From positions 1 to 59,487 of the forward strand of contig CAZEDU010000013.1 in the NCBI GenBank assembly GCA_964511185.1: a DNA stretch of 59,487 bases. Reading direction: 5' to 3'. Source of the stretch: CAZEDU01 sp964511185. Lineage in GTDB: Bacteria > Myxococcota > Myxococcia > Myxococcales > Myxococcaceae. A model generated the notes under the pieces. That model did not search any database. It had not been told where the DNA came from and saw only the letters and a list, made by a program, of their open reading frames with translations. Position numbers and translations under genes: made by a program. Positions 1-7,277 of this stretch are shown here, piece after piece; positions within the stretch are counted from its first letter, which is position 1; each line of letters starts with the position of its first letter.

Positions 1-1443
1 GACGTCGCGCGTGTCGGGCTCGCTCCGGTCGACCCGCGAGTAGTTCACCTGCCAGTCGAGCTCCGGCTCGTTCGTGAAGGAGAGCTTGTGGCTGCCGCGC
101 AGCTGGTTGAACGAGAGCGCGCGGGTGATGAACTGGAGCCGCGTGCCGTGGAACGCCTCGTTGTCGCCGTCGCTGAAGCCGGCGACGGTCTGCGTCCGGC
201 TCTCGGCCGCGCGGGTGTAGAGCGAAAGGAACGACAGCTCGCTCCCGGCGCCGTCGGGGCGGAAGGCCGCGCTGCCCAACGCGCTCAGCTGCGTGAGCCC
301 GATGCCCGTCTCCGCCGCGGCGGGGTTCTCGACCGCGAGCACGCCGTCGCGCGACGACACGGCGTCGGCCAGCCGGGCGCGCTGCACCTGCTCCTTGCGC
401 GAATAGCTCACCGCGGCCTGGTAGCCCAGGGTTCCACGCATCAGCCGCTTGGAGTCTCCGAGCGACAGCCCCATCGAGCCGTTCGGGTAGGCCGCGTCGC
501 GGCGGGCGCTCCACACGTTCGGGAACGCGCGGGCGGCGTCGGTCGCGCGGGCGGCGTCGAAGCCTGGCCGCGCGCGCAGCGGGCCATCGGAGGGGACGCC
601 GGCGGGGATGCCGCGAGAGCCGTCGGCGACCGCGAACGCCTCGACGGGGCCGCCCAGCTGGTTGTTCCGGGAGCGGAAGGTGGTGTTGGTGTCACCCGAC
701 AGCGAAACGCGCGGCTTGAGCTCGAAGCGCGAAGGGTACTCGCTGGTGTCGATGACGAGCGTCCCGCCCCCGAAGCTGCCCGGCAGGTCGGCGGAGTACG
801 ACTTCACCACGTTCATGTGGCTGAGCAGGCTCGCGGGGAACAGGTCCAGCGGCACCGACGGCTCGTCGGGCTCGGGGCTGGGCAGCAAGGCGCCGTTGAG
901 CAGCGTCGTGGCGTAGCGGCCGCCCAACCCTCTCAACAGCACGAACTTGCCGTCGACGACCGTCGCGCTCACCACGCGCTTCACCGCGTCGGACGCGCTC
1001 GCGTCGGGCGTCCGGGAGATCTCTTGCGCGCTGATCGCGTCGGACACTTGCGCGGCCTTCTTTCGCTCGGTCAGCAAGGCCGCCTCGGCCCGCCGGTTGA
1101 CCTTCGCGACCACCACGACCTCTTGGACCGCCTGCGCGTCGCTGGTGAGCTTCACGTCGACGCGCGTCAGCGCCCCCTCCTGCACCACGACGCCGCTCAC
1201 CTTGCGCCCTTGGTAGAGCTCGTAGAAGACGCGGAGCTCGTAGGTGCCGGGCGGCAGCGGGAGCGTGTAGCGGCCGTCGACGTCGGTCTGCGCGGCGCCT
1301 TCGTCCCCGCCGAGCACCTTCACGGTCGCCTCGATCAGCGGTTCCCCGCTCGAGGCGTCGATCACCCTGCCCTGCACTCCCGTGGGCACCTCGGCGGCCT
1401 GAGCCAACACCACCGCCGCGAGACACGCACTGATCTGGATCAC
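1..1443 (-). CDS. TonB-dependent outer-membrane receptor (3' end outside window)
   Basis: This is the first 481 codons of a TonB-dependent receptor; the reading frame runs off the left edge without a stop. After a short signal peptide (ISACLAAVVLAQA) there is a carboxypeptidase-regulatory-like domain (about residues 20-100, including TDVDGRYTLPLPPGTYELRV). The plug domain follows (about 115-240, with LLRGLGGRYATTLLNGALLP and DLPGSFGGGTLVIDTSEYP), then the start of the beta barrel. I chose the GTG at 1441-1443 because GGGAGAGG lies five bases upstream; an in-frame ATG at 1474-1476 would add 11 residues. It is the last gene of a tonB-exbB-exbD-exbD series on the same strand, so that set probably energises it. 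The substrate cannot be read from the sequence. The nearby Pho-box-like site and phosphate genes suggest a phosphorus compound, which is inference. Confidence 0.85.
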   Translation of the reverse strand, partial: MIQISACLAAVVLAQAAEVPTGVQGRVIDASSGEPLIEATVKVLGGDEGAAQTDVDGRYTLPLPPGTYELRVFYELYQGRKVSGVVVQEGALTRVDVKLTSDAQAVQEVVVVAKVNRRAEAALLTERKKAAQVSDAISAQEISRTPDASASDAVKRVVSATVVDGKFVLLRGLGGRYATTLLNGALLPSPEPDEPSVPLDLFPASLLSHMNVVKSYSADLPGSFGGGTLVIDTSEYPSRFELKPRVSLSGDTNTTFRSRNNQLGGPVEAFAVADGSRGIPAGVPSDGPLRARPGFDAARATDAARAFPNVWSARRDAAYPNGSMGLSLGDSKRLMRGTLGYQAAVSYSRKEQVQRARLADAVSSRDGVLAVENPAAAETGIGLTQLSALGSAAFRPDGAGSELSFLSLYTRAAESRTQTVAGFSDGDNEAFHGTRLQFITRALSFNQLRGSHKLSFTNEPELDWQVNYSRVDRSEPDTRDV

Positions 1444-1551
1444 GTTCGCCTCTCCCGCGCAGCGCGACCAAGCCATGCTGCGCGGGGGCCTTGTGCCTGA
1501 TCAGCGCGGCGGCGTTTTCAACATGTCGGCAACGATCGCGATCTCTCTTCG

Positions 1552-1980
1552 TTACGGAGTCGCCACGTCGACCTTCTCGGCCAACACCGCGACCGTCGAA
1601 ATCCCGCCGGCGCGCACGAAGTCGATGAGCTCGAGCGCGTGCGCGTAGGACACCGGATCTGCCGCGTCGAAGAAGACCACCTTGTCGGCGCGCGCGTTGA
1701 GCATGCGCTGCAGCCGCTCCACCAGCTGGTCCCGGGGGATCACCTCCCGATTCACCCGGGGGACCAGATCGGCGCCCAGCGTGAGGACGATGGGCGGCGC
1801 GGCCCCTGGCAGCGGCTCGTCCGCTTCGGCCTTGGGCGGAATGTTCGTCCAGATGCGCTTGGAGAGCAGCGGGGTGACCACCATGAAGATGATCAACAAG
1901 ACGAGCACCACGTCGACGAGCGGCGTGACGTTCATCGAAGGCTGCACGCCCTTCTTCCTCGCCCCGAGCTCAAACGCCAT
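1552..1980 (-). CDS. exbD: ExbD/TolR-family proton-channel subunit (second copy)
   Basis: This 142-residue protein has a short cytoplasmic N-terminus, one membrane segment (about residues 20-42, PLVDVVLVLLIIFMVVTPLL) and a periplasmic domain. The Asp of PLVD is the proton-carrying residue conserved in ExbD and TolR. ExbD works with ExbB in the inner membrane to turn proton flow into movement of TonB. The gene starts inside the end of the preceding exbD (11-base overlap), so the two are probably translationally coupled. The receptor gene follows after 108 bases. Two ExbD copies beside one ExbB also occur in xanthomonad TonB systems. Periplasmic residues such as VFFDAADPVSYAHALELIDFVR fit the usual ExbD fold. 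Confidence 0.9.
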   Translation of the reverse strand: MAFELGARKKGVQPSMNVTPLVDVVLVLLIIFMVVTPLLSKRIWTNIPPKAEADEPLPGAAPPIVLTLGADLVPRVNREVIPRDQLVERLQRMLNARADKVVFFDAADPVSYAHALELIDFVRAGGISTVAVLAEKVDVATP

Positions 1981-2428
1981 GAGCGCCCCCTTCGGCCCGC
2001 TTGGCCTTGTCGATGACCTGCAGCGAGATGCCGGGGAAGGCGAGCGACTGACAGGCCTGGAACAGTGACCGGACCTTCTCGTACGGCACCGCCTGATCCG
2101 CCTTGAGCACCAGCTTTCGATCCGGCTTGGCGTCGCGGAGCGCCTTGAGCCGCGCCAGCAGCGCCTCGCGGGGGAGCTGATCGCGGTCGAGGTAGAGCGC
2201 GCCGTCCTTGGTGAGGGTGACCGTGATCGGCTCGAGCGTGCTGCCCTTCTCGGCGTCGGCCGTGGTGGCGGCGGGCAGCGCGACGCTCGCGCCGGCCTCC
2301 ATCTGCGGCGTCATCACCATGAAGATGATGAGCAGCACGAGCACGATGTCGACCAGCGGCGTGACGTTCATGTCCGCCCGAACGCCCGGGCGGCGCGTGG
2401 GCCGGTCCTCAGGCGATGCGCTGGACAT
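1970..2428 (-). CDS. exbD: ExbD/TolR-family proton-channel subunit (first copy)
   Basis: This protein of about 152 residues has a short Pro/Arg-rich cytoplasmic leader, a membrane segment beginning MNVTPLVDIVLVLLIIFMVM, and a periplasmic ExbD domain containing LVLKADQAVPYEKVRSLFQAC. The membrane Asp in PLVD is present, so the proton path looks intact. I chose the ATG at 2426-2428, 20 bases inside exbB; a GTG at 2449 would add seven residues. It overlaps both the upstream exbB and the downstream exbD, as expected for a tightly coupled inner-membrane complex. It differs clearly from the second copy outside the membrane segment, so the two may form a mixed dimer (inference). Confidence 0.9.
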   Translation of the reverse strand: MSSASPEDRPTRRPGVRADMNVTPLVDIVLVLLIIFMVMTPQMEAGASVALPAATTADAEKGSTLEPITVTLTKDGALYLDRDQLPREALLARLKALRDAKPDRKLVLKADQAVPYEKVRSLFQACQSLAFPGISLQVIDKAKRAEGGAHGV

Positions 2429-3110
2429 GGCCCTCGCTCCGGCTGACACCGCCGTGGCGATTCTCTAGGTAGTCGAGGAGCTCGCCGCGCGCCTGCTCGA
2501 TCGCGAGCATGATCTTCTCGCTCTGCGTCGTCAGGTAGTTGAAGGCGAGCACCGCGGGGATCGCCACGAGCAGCCCGAGCGCGGTCACGACGAGCGCCTC
2601 CGCGATGCCGAGCGACACCGCGCCCAGCCCGCCAGAGCCCTCCTTGGCGATGCCCTGAAAGGCGTCGATGATGCCGACCACCGTCCCCAGGAGCCCGACG
2701 AACGGCGCCACCGAGCCGACCGACGCCAGCACGCTCATGCCGCGCCGCACCTCGGCGTTGACCGCCTCGGTCTTTCGGATCAGCTCGCGGCGGGTGATCT
2801 CCACCGCGCCCAGCTGGCCCGGCTTCTCGCGCGCGGAGAGGAAGGTCCGCATGCCCGTCGCCAGCAGGGAAGCCAGGTGGCTGCCGCGGCTGGCGTCGGC
2901 GACGCGCACCAGCTCGTGGTGGGCGTCGCGGCCCAAGAGCTCGGCCGCCGTTACGGCCAAGGCGCGCGAGCGGGCGCGCGACCTGGCCAGCGCGAAGAGC
3001 CGCTCGACGAACACCGCCAGCGAAGCGATGGCCATCGCGATCAGCGTGCCGGCGATCAGCATCGCGAACGGGCCCATGTGGCCAATGATTTTCTGCAGCT
3101 CGAAGCTCAT
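2409..3110 (-). CDS. exbB: ExbB/TolQ/MotA-family proton-channel protein
   Basis: This 233-residue inner-membrane protein has a first membrane segment at about 10-32 (MGPFAMLIAGTLIAMAIASL), a cytoplasmic domain, and two further segments near 135-155 and 175-200. The family signature is visible: GMSVLASVGSVAPFVGLLGT, then VSLGIAEALVVTALGLLVAI. It forms the pentameric scaffold of the ExbB-ExbD motor that powers TonB. I chose the ATG at 3108-3110 because it gives the standard short N-terminus; upstream codons in frame look non-coding. It lies 29 bases after tonB and overlaps the first exbD. The same family includes AglR, the gliding motor protein, but the TonB and receptor neighbours favour a transport role. 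Confidence 0.92.
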   Translation of the reverse strand: MSFELQKIIGHMGPFAMLIAGTLIAMAIASLAVFVERLFALARSRARSRALAVTAAELLGRDAHHELVRVADASRGSHLASLLATGMRTFLSAREKPGQLGAVEITRRELIRKTEAVNAEVRRGMSVLASVGSVAPFVGLLGTVVGIIDAFQGIAKEGSGGLGAVSLGIAEALVVTALGLLVAIPAVLAFNYLTTQSEKIMLAIEQARGELLDYLENRHGGVSRSEGHVQRIA

Positions 3111-3139
3111 GTCCGGATTTCCTTCTGTGGGTGAGGCCT

Positions 3140-3934
3140 CTACGCCTTGAGGCGGAAAGGGATCTTCACGATGCGGTACACGGCGGTGGGGCGGCCTTCG
3201 ACCAGCGCGGGCGCGTAGCGCCACCCCTTGACCGCCTTCAGCGCGGCGCCGACGAACGGCTCGTCGCCTTTCAACACCTGAATCGCGCCCACGCCCCCGT
3301 CCTCGTTCACGACGATCTTCAGGATGACCAGCCCTTCTTGTCCCCGCGCCCGCGCGCTCTCGGGGAACTCTGGCTGCGCGTTCTCGGCGAGCTCCCTCGG
3401 CGGCTGCGCGTCCTCGGGCAGATGGATCGGCGCCGGCGCGACGGCGCTCCCTTCGCCCGAAGCGCTTCGGCCATCACCGGTGCCGCCCACCGCCATCGCG
3501 ATCGCCGCGACCTGCTCGGTGGCAGCCTCGGGCGCGGCCTCCTTTGGCACCTGTGTCGGGGCGACCAGCGGCGCGGGCGCCGCGGGCCGCGGCTTCACCA
3601 CCTTGGCGACCGGAGCGGGCGGCGCGGGAGGAGGAAGGGAGCGGAACGCGACGGTCACCTCGGGCGTCTTGTCGAGCACCGGCGCGACCGCGCGGGCGCC
3701 GACGGTCAGGAGCAGCGCCGCGATCAGCCCGTAGGCCGCAACGGAGAAGGTGGTGGATGCGGCCATGCGACGCACGGCGCGCGCGTCGACTGCGCTGTCG
3801 AATGCCTCGAACATGCGGCGCGCGTTCTGGCGCGCGCGCGTGGCGATTTCACGGCCCACCCGTAACGTTTTGGTGGCGAAGCGCGCGGCGCGCTTGGCGC
3901 TTGCTTTTCGGCGCCGGGTGCGTTTGTCACGCAT
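3140..3934 (-). CDS. tonB: TonB-family energy transducer
   Basis: This 264-residue protein is built like TonB. A basic cytoplasmic N-terminus of about 60 residues (rich in Lys and Arg, unusually long) is followed by one membrane segment (about 61-83). A Pro/Ala-rich periplasmic spacer comes next (LPPPAPPAPVAKVVKPRPAA), then a C-terminal TonB domain (about 185-264) with AQPEFPESARARGQEGLVIL and VKGWRYAPALVEGRPTAVYR. TonB carries energy from ExbB-ExbD across the periplasm to outer-membrane receptors. It is the first gene of the leftward series. Its start codon lies inside the Pho-box-like repeat that separates it from the rightward porin-pstB-phoU unit, so phosphate control of both directions is possible (inference). 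Confidence 0.9.
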   Translation of the reverse strand: MRDKRTRRRKASAKRAARFATKTLRVGREIATRARQNARRMFEAFDSAVDARAVRRMAASTTFSVAAYGLIAALLLTVGARAVAPVLDKTPEVTVAFRSLPPPAPPAPVAKVVKPRPAAPAPLVAPTQVPKEAAPEAATEQVAAIAMAVGGTGDGRSASGEGSAVAPAPIHLPEDAQPPRELAENAQPEFPESARARGQEGLVILKIVVNEDGGVGAIQVLKGDEPFVGAALKAVKGWRYAPALVEGRPTAVYRIVKIPFRLKA

Positions 3935-3941
3935 TCGTCAC
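3924..3941 (+). promoter_or_regulatory. Pho-box-like PhoB operator
   Basis: TTGTCAC and TCGTCAC are two 7-base direct repeats separated by four bases (GCAT), an 11-base period. This matches the layout and most of the consensus of a PhoB box (CTGTCAT, four bases, CTGTCAT). It lies 76 bases before the porin start and points towards it. It also covers the start codon of the divergent tonB. The match is seen in sequence; PhoB control is inferred. Confidence 0.55.
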
Positions 3942-4016
3942 TTTCGGGCCACCGAATGGCAACGCCCTTCCTCTAAGTCCGCGTCCGCTCACCCGACGGG
4001 CCGAATCGAAAGAACC

Positions 4017-5297
4017 ATGAGACACCTGTTCGTCGCTGCCGTGCTCGCTGGCGCACCGCTCGCCTGGGCCCAGGAATCTGCTCCGCCGTCGCCGGCCGCG
4101 CCCGAGGCGCCCGCGACGACCGAGCCCGCGCCCATCGAGACGGCGCCCGCGCCTCCTCCGGAACCGACTCCGGCTCCGGCGGAACCGGCCCCGACTCCCG
4201 CCGCCCCGGCCGGGGTCCAGCTCGAGCCGCGCGTCGAGGGGCTCGAGGAGCAGCTCGCGCGCGCGCAGGCCTCGCTCCTGGCGCTCGAACGGCTCAAGCT
4301 GTCGGGCTACGTGCAGGCGCGCTTTCAAGCCGCCGATGACTCGGTGGCGCGGCTCGACCCGGTCACGGGCGACACGCTGGTGCGCGACGGGTTCTCGGTC
4401 CGCCGCGGGCGCCTCAAAGCCGCCTACGCGGTCCCCTGGGTCCAGGTCGTGCTGCAGATCGACGCGACCCCGAACGGCGTGTTGCTGCGAGACGCCGAGG
4501 TCTGGCTCGCGCCGCGCAAGACGCTCGCGCTGGTGGTCGGTCAGACGAAGTGGCCGTTCGGCTTCGAAGTCCAACAGTCCTCGGTCGACCGCGAGTTCCC
4601 CGAGCGCTCACAGATGTCCCGCGCGTTCGCGCGCGATGAGCGCGACCGCGGCGGCAAGGTCGTCGCCCGCTTCAACATCGTGCGCGCGGCGCTCGGCGTG
4701 TTCGACGGCAACGGCATCAACAACCGGCCGGCGGGCGTGGTGCTCAGCCGCGACAACGACACCGAGAAGGACGTCATCGGGCGCGTGGGGGTCGACGCCC
4801 GCTGGCTCGCCGGCGGGCTCTCGTTCTGGGAGGGCCGCACGCTGCGCCCGAGCACCGGAACGTACGTGCCGCGCACCCGGCTCGGCGCCGACGTCCAGCT
4901 CAACCTCGACGTGTTGCCGCTCGGGAGCACCGCGCTGCAGGCCGAGTGGATGGTGGGCCGCACCTACTTCGACGGCCGCGGTCGAGAGGTCTTCGACCAG
5001 ACGGCGATGGGCTGGTACGCGCTCTTGCTCCAGGACCTGACGGACCAGAGCCTCATCGGCGTCCGGTACGACTACTTCGATCCAGCCACCGGCACCGGCC
5101 GGCGCGCCGACCCCAACGACCCGACCCGGGTGGCGAGCACCAACGCCACCAGCGCGCTGGGGGTGCTCGCGTCGTACCGCTACGCCGCGAACCTGAAAAT
5201 CTCTGGCGTCTACGAGGTGCGCATGACGCAGGTCGTCCCGGGGACGGTCGACCCGCGTGACAACGTTTTCACACTGCAGTTCCAGGGCAGGTTCTAG
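4017..5297 (+). CDS. Phosphate-selective-type (OprO/OprP family) porin
   Basis: This 426-residue outer-membrane protein has a signal peptide (MRHLFVAAVLAGAPLAWAQ), a Pro/Ala/Glu-rich periplasmic stretch and a short coiled coil (about 75-95, VEGLEEQLARAQASLLALER). Its barrel begins LKLSGYVQARFQ and ends in Phe, as BAM substrates do. Barrel strands such as GFSVRRGRLKAAYAVPWVQV and GQTKWPFGFEVQQSSVDREF resemble the O/P phosphate or polyphosphate porins. The coiled coil plus barrel is the usual plan for this family. The start is the ATG after a Pho-box-like site. pstB follows after 11 bases and phoU after that, which supports phosphate uptake across the outer membrane. Selectivity for phosphate rather than another anion cannot be proved from sequence. 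Confidence 0.8.
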   Translation: MRHLFVAAVLAGAPLAWAQESAPPSPAAPEAPATTEPAPIETAPAPPPEPTPAPAEPAPTPAAPAGVQLEPRVEGLEEQLARAQASLLALERLKLSGYVQARFQAADDSVARLDPVTGDTLVRDGFSVRRGRLKAAYAVPWVQVVLQIDATPNGVLLRDAEVWLAPRKTLALVVGQTKWPFGFEVQQSSVDREFPERSQMSRAFARDERDRGGKVVARFNIVRAALGVFDGNGINNRPAGVVLSRDNDTEKDVIGRVGVDARWLAGGLSFWEGRTLRPSTGTYVPRTRLGADVQLNLDVLPLGSTALQAEWMVGRTYFDGRGREVFDQTAMGWYALLLQDLTDQSLIGVRYDYFDPATGTGRRADPNDPTRVASTNATSALGVLASYRYAANLKISGVYEVRMTQVVPGTVDPRDNVFTLQFQGRF

Positions 5298-5308
5298 AAG
5301 AGGCGGTC

Positions 5309-6088
5309 ATGAGCGCGACAACGGCCAACGCGAGCCCAGCCAAGATGGAGGCGCGGGGCGTCACCATTCAGTACGGCCCCAAGGTCGCGCTGAAGGAGGT
5401 GTCGCTGCAGATCCCCGAGCGCCAGGTCACCGCGCTGATCGGCCCGTCGGGCTGCGGCAAGTCGACGTTCCTCCGCTCGCTCAACCGGATGAACGACCTC
5501 ATCCTCGACGCCCGGCTGCAGGGCTCGGTGCTGCTCGACGGCAAGAGCATCTACGAGCGGCACGTCGACGTCGTCGACCTGCGCCGGCGGGTCGGCATGG
5601 TGTTCCAGAAGTCGAACCCGTTTCCCAAGTCGATCTTCGAGAACGTGGCGTACGGCCTGCGCGTCGGCGGCCTGGGCGACCGCGCCGAGCTGGCCGCGCG
5701 CGTCGAGCGCTCGCTGCAGCGGGCGGCGCTCTTCGAAGAGGTGAAGGATCGGCTGAACGACAGCGCGCTGTCGCTCTCCGGCGGGCAGCAGCAGCGCCTG
5801 TGCATCGCGCGCGCTCTCGCGGTGGAGCCCGAGGTCCTGCTGATGGACGAGCCCGCGAGCGCGCTCGACCCGATCGCGACCGCGAAGATCGAAGAGCTCA
5901 TTCACGAGCTCAAGACCCACTTCACCATCGCCATCGTCACGCACAACATGCAGCAGGCCGCGCGCGTCTCGGACTTGACCGCCTTCTTCTACATGGGCGA
6001 GCTGGTCGAGTTCGGCCCGACCGAGCGCATCTTCACCAACCCGAAAGAGAAGCGGACCGAGGACTACGTCACCGGTAAGTTCGGATAA
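5309..6088 (+). CDS. pstB: Phosphate ABC transporter ATP-binding protein PstB
   Basis: This 259-residue ATPase would drive high-affinity phosphate import through PstCA. Visible motifs are Walker A (GPSGCGKST, residues 45-53), the PstB-typical SLNRMNDL just after it, the Q-loop (GMVFQKSNPFPKSIFENVAYG), the ABC signature LSGGQQQRLCIARALA, Walker B with LLMDEPASALDP, and the switch His in IVTHNMQQAARVSD. Length and motifs are those of PstB rather than of other ABC families. It sits between the porin and phoU in a tight operon. The permease genes pstC and pstA and the binding protein pstS are not in this window, so the complete transporter must draw on another locus. Confidence 0.96.
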   Translation: MSATTANASPAKMEARGVTIQYGPKVALKEVSLQIPERQVTALIGPSGCGKSTFLRSLNRMNDLILDARLQGSVLLDGKSIYERHVDVVDLRRRVGMVFQKSNPFPKSIFENVAYGLRVGGLGDRAELAARVERSLQRAALFEEVKDRLNDSALSLSGGQQQRLCIARALAVEPEVLLMDEPASALDPIATAKIEELIHELKTHFTIAIVTHNMQQAARVSDLTAFFYMGELVEFGPTERIFTNPKEKRTEDYVTGKFG

Positions 6089-6091
6089 GCC

Positions 6092-6787
6092 ATGCCCGCG
6101 ACCCACACCGACAAAGCCTTCGAGCAAGACCTGCGCGACCTGCGCGAGAAGCTCCTCGCGATGGGGGCCAAGGTGGAGAGCGAGATCGCCCGCAGCGTCA
6201 GCGCGCTGGCGGACCGCGACTCCAAGCTCGCCGAGCAGGTGATCAAGGACGACGCCGAGGTGAACCGCCTCGAGGTGCAGATCGACGAGATGTGCCGGCG
6301 CATCCTCGCCTTGCGCCAACCCGCGGCGAGCGACTTGAGGCTCATCACCACGGCGCTCAAGATCGTCACCGACTTGGAGCGCATCGGCGACCTGGCGGTG
6401 AACGTGGCCCAGCGCGTGCTCGAGCTGAACCAGGCCCCGCCGTTCGGGACGTACAAGGACATCCCCAAGCTCGCCGAGCTCGCGCAGAAGCAGCTCAAGG
6501 ACGCGCTCGACGCGTTCGTCGCCGCCGACGCCGCCAAGGCGACGCAGACGCTCGAGAGCGACGAGCTGGTCGACGCCCTGTACCACAAGATTTTCAATGA
6601 GCTGCTCGCGCTGATGATGGAGGACACCAAGAACATCCGGCGCGCGACGAGCTTGATGTTCGTCGCCAAGCACCTCGAGCGCATCGGCGACCACGCGATG
6701 AACGTGGCCGAGATGGTCGTCTACATGGTGAAGGGGACCGACATTCGACACCCGCGCAGCCGGTCGCTGGCCGCGCTGAAGTCGTAG
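6092..6787 (+). CDS. phoU: Phosphate-signalling regulator PhoU
   Basis: This 231-residue, all-helical PhoU has the two expected repeats. Each carries the metal-binding signature: DLERIGDLAVNVA (about residue 105) and HLERIGDHAMNVAEM (about residue 197). PhoU connects the Pst transporter to the PhoR-PhoB two-component system and keeps the Pho regulon off when phosphate is plentiful. It begins three bases after the pstB stop, the usual pstB-phoU pairing, and is the last gene of the porin-pstB-phoU unit. Confidence 0.95.
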   Translation: MPATHTDKAFEQDLRDLREKLLAMGAKVESEIARSVSALADRDSKLAEQVIKDDAEVNRLEVQIDEMCRRILALRQPAASDLRLITTALKIVTDLERIGDLAVNVAQRVLELNQAPPFGTYKDIPKLAELAQKQLKDALDAFVAADAAKATQTLESDELVDALYHKIFNELLALMMEDTKNIRRATSLMFVAKHLERIGDHAMNVAEMVVYMVKGTDIRHPRSRSLAALKS

Positions 6788-6789
6788 CG

Positions 6790-7008
6790 TCAGAACAGCT
6801 CGTCGCGATCGTCGTCGAGCAGCGCGTCGCCGCGCCAGGTCGGAAGGCCCGCCCCGAGCTCTGGCACCGCGGGCACCGGGACGAGCACGGGCGAGGTCGA
6901 CGCGTCGGCGCTGTCGCTCTCGACCATGTCGAGGTCCGTCTCGCCCGTTCCGACCTTCCAGTTCAACACGAATTTCCAGCCCATGACGCGCCCGAGTAAC
7001 CCGCCCAA
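6790..7008 (-). CDS. Small hypothetical protein
   Basis: This 72-residue open frame has a very strong G/C third-codon preference, like its neighbours, which is why I treat it as coding. The N-terminal third is weakly hydrophobic (MGGLLGRVMGWKFVLNWKVG), the middle is acidic, and it ends DALLDDDRDELF. No family is recognised and there is no clear signal peptide. It converges on phoU with only two bases between the stops. A Pho-box-like repeat lies 15 bases upstream of its start and points towards it, so it may be a small phosphate-regulated protein. Alternative starts are internal Met codons at residues 9 and 28. Confidence 0.5.
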   Translation of the reverse strand: MGGLLGRVMGWKFVLNWKVGTGETDLDMVESDSADASTSPVLVPVPAVPELGAGLPTWRGDALLDDDRDELF

Positions 7009-7022
7009 CGCGAGCCGCTCAA

Positions 7023-7040
7023 GTGACTTTTTTGTGACGC
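7023..7040 (-). promoter_or_regulatory. Second Pho-box-like direct repeat
   Basis: On the minus strand GCGTCAC and AAGTCAC are separated by AAAA, again 7 + 4 + 7 with an 11-base period and the same GTCAC cores as the site before the porin. It lies in the 269-base gap between the small gene (start 7008) and the glycosyltransferase (start 7278). That gap is lower in GC than its surroundings and has further isolated GTCA(C/T) half-sites. Orientation favours the small gene; control of the glycosyltransferase is possible but less direct. Confidence 0.45.
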
Positions 7041-7277
7041 GATCCGCGCTGTTTGCGACTGGAAATTTCCAACGCTTCTGCGAAGGGTGCGAGAGTCATT
7101 GCGCAGCGCGCACATCGTTTCGCAATTGTGACAAAGTCTTATTCTGGCAACCGCTCGTCATTCCAAGACAAGTGAATTGACCGGGGCGTCACAGAAGGGC
7201 TGCACGCCTGTTGCACATGCCGCGTACCGTTTCGGATTGAGCGCACGGCCACTTGGGTGCGTGGAAAGGACAGTTCG

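Noticed and set aside
88..1500. A 470-codon plus-strand frame over the receptor gene
   Set aside because: The minus strand in this interval encodes a clear TonB-dependent receptor; the plus frame is Arg/Ala-rich text without domains.
1552..3110. Identification of exbB-exbD-exbD as the gliding motor aglR-aglQ-aglS
   Set aside because: Subunit composition fits, but tonB lies directly upstream and a TonB receptor directly downstream in the same series, so a TonB energiser is the better reading.
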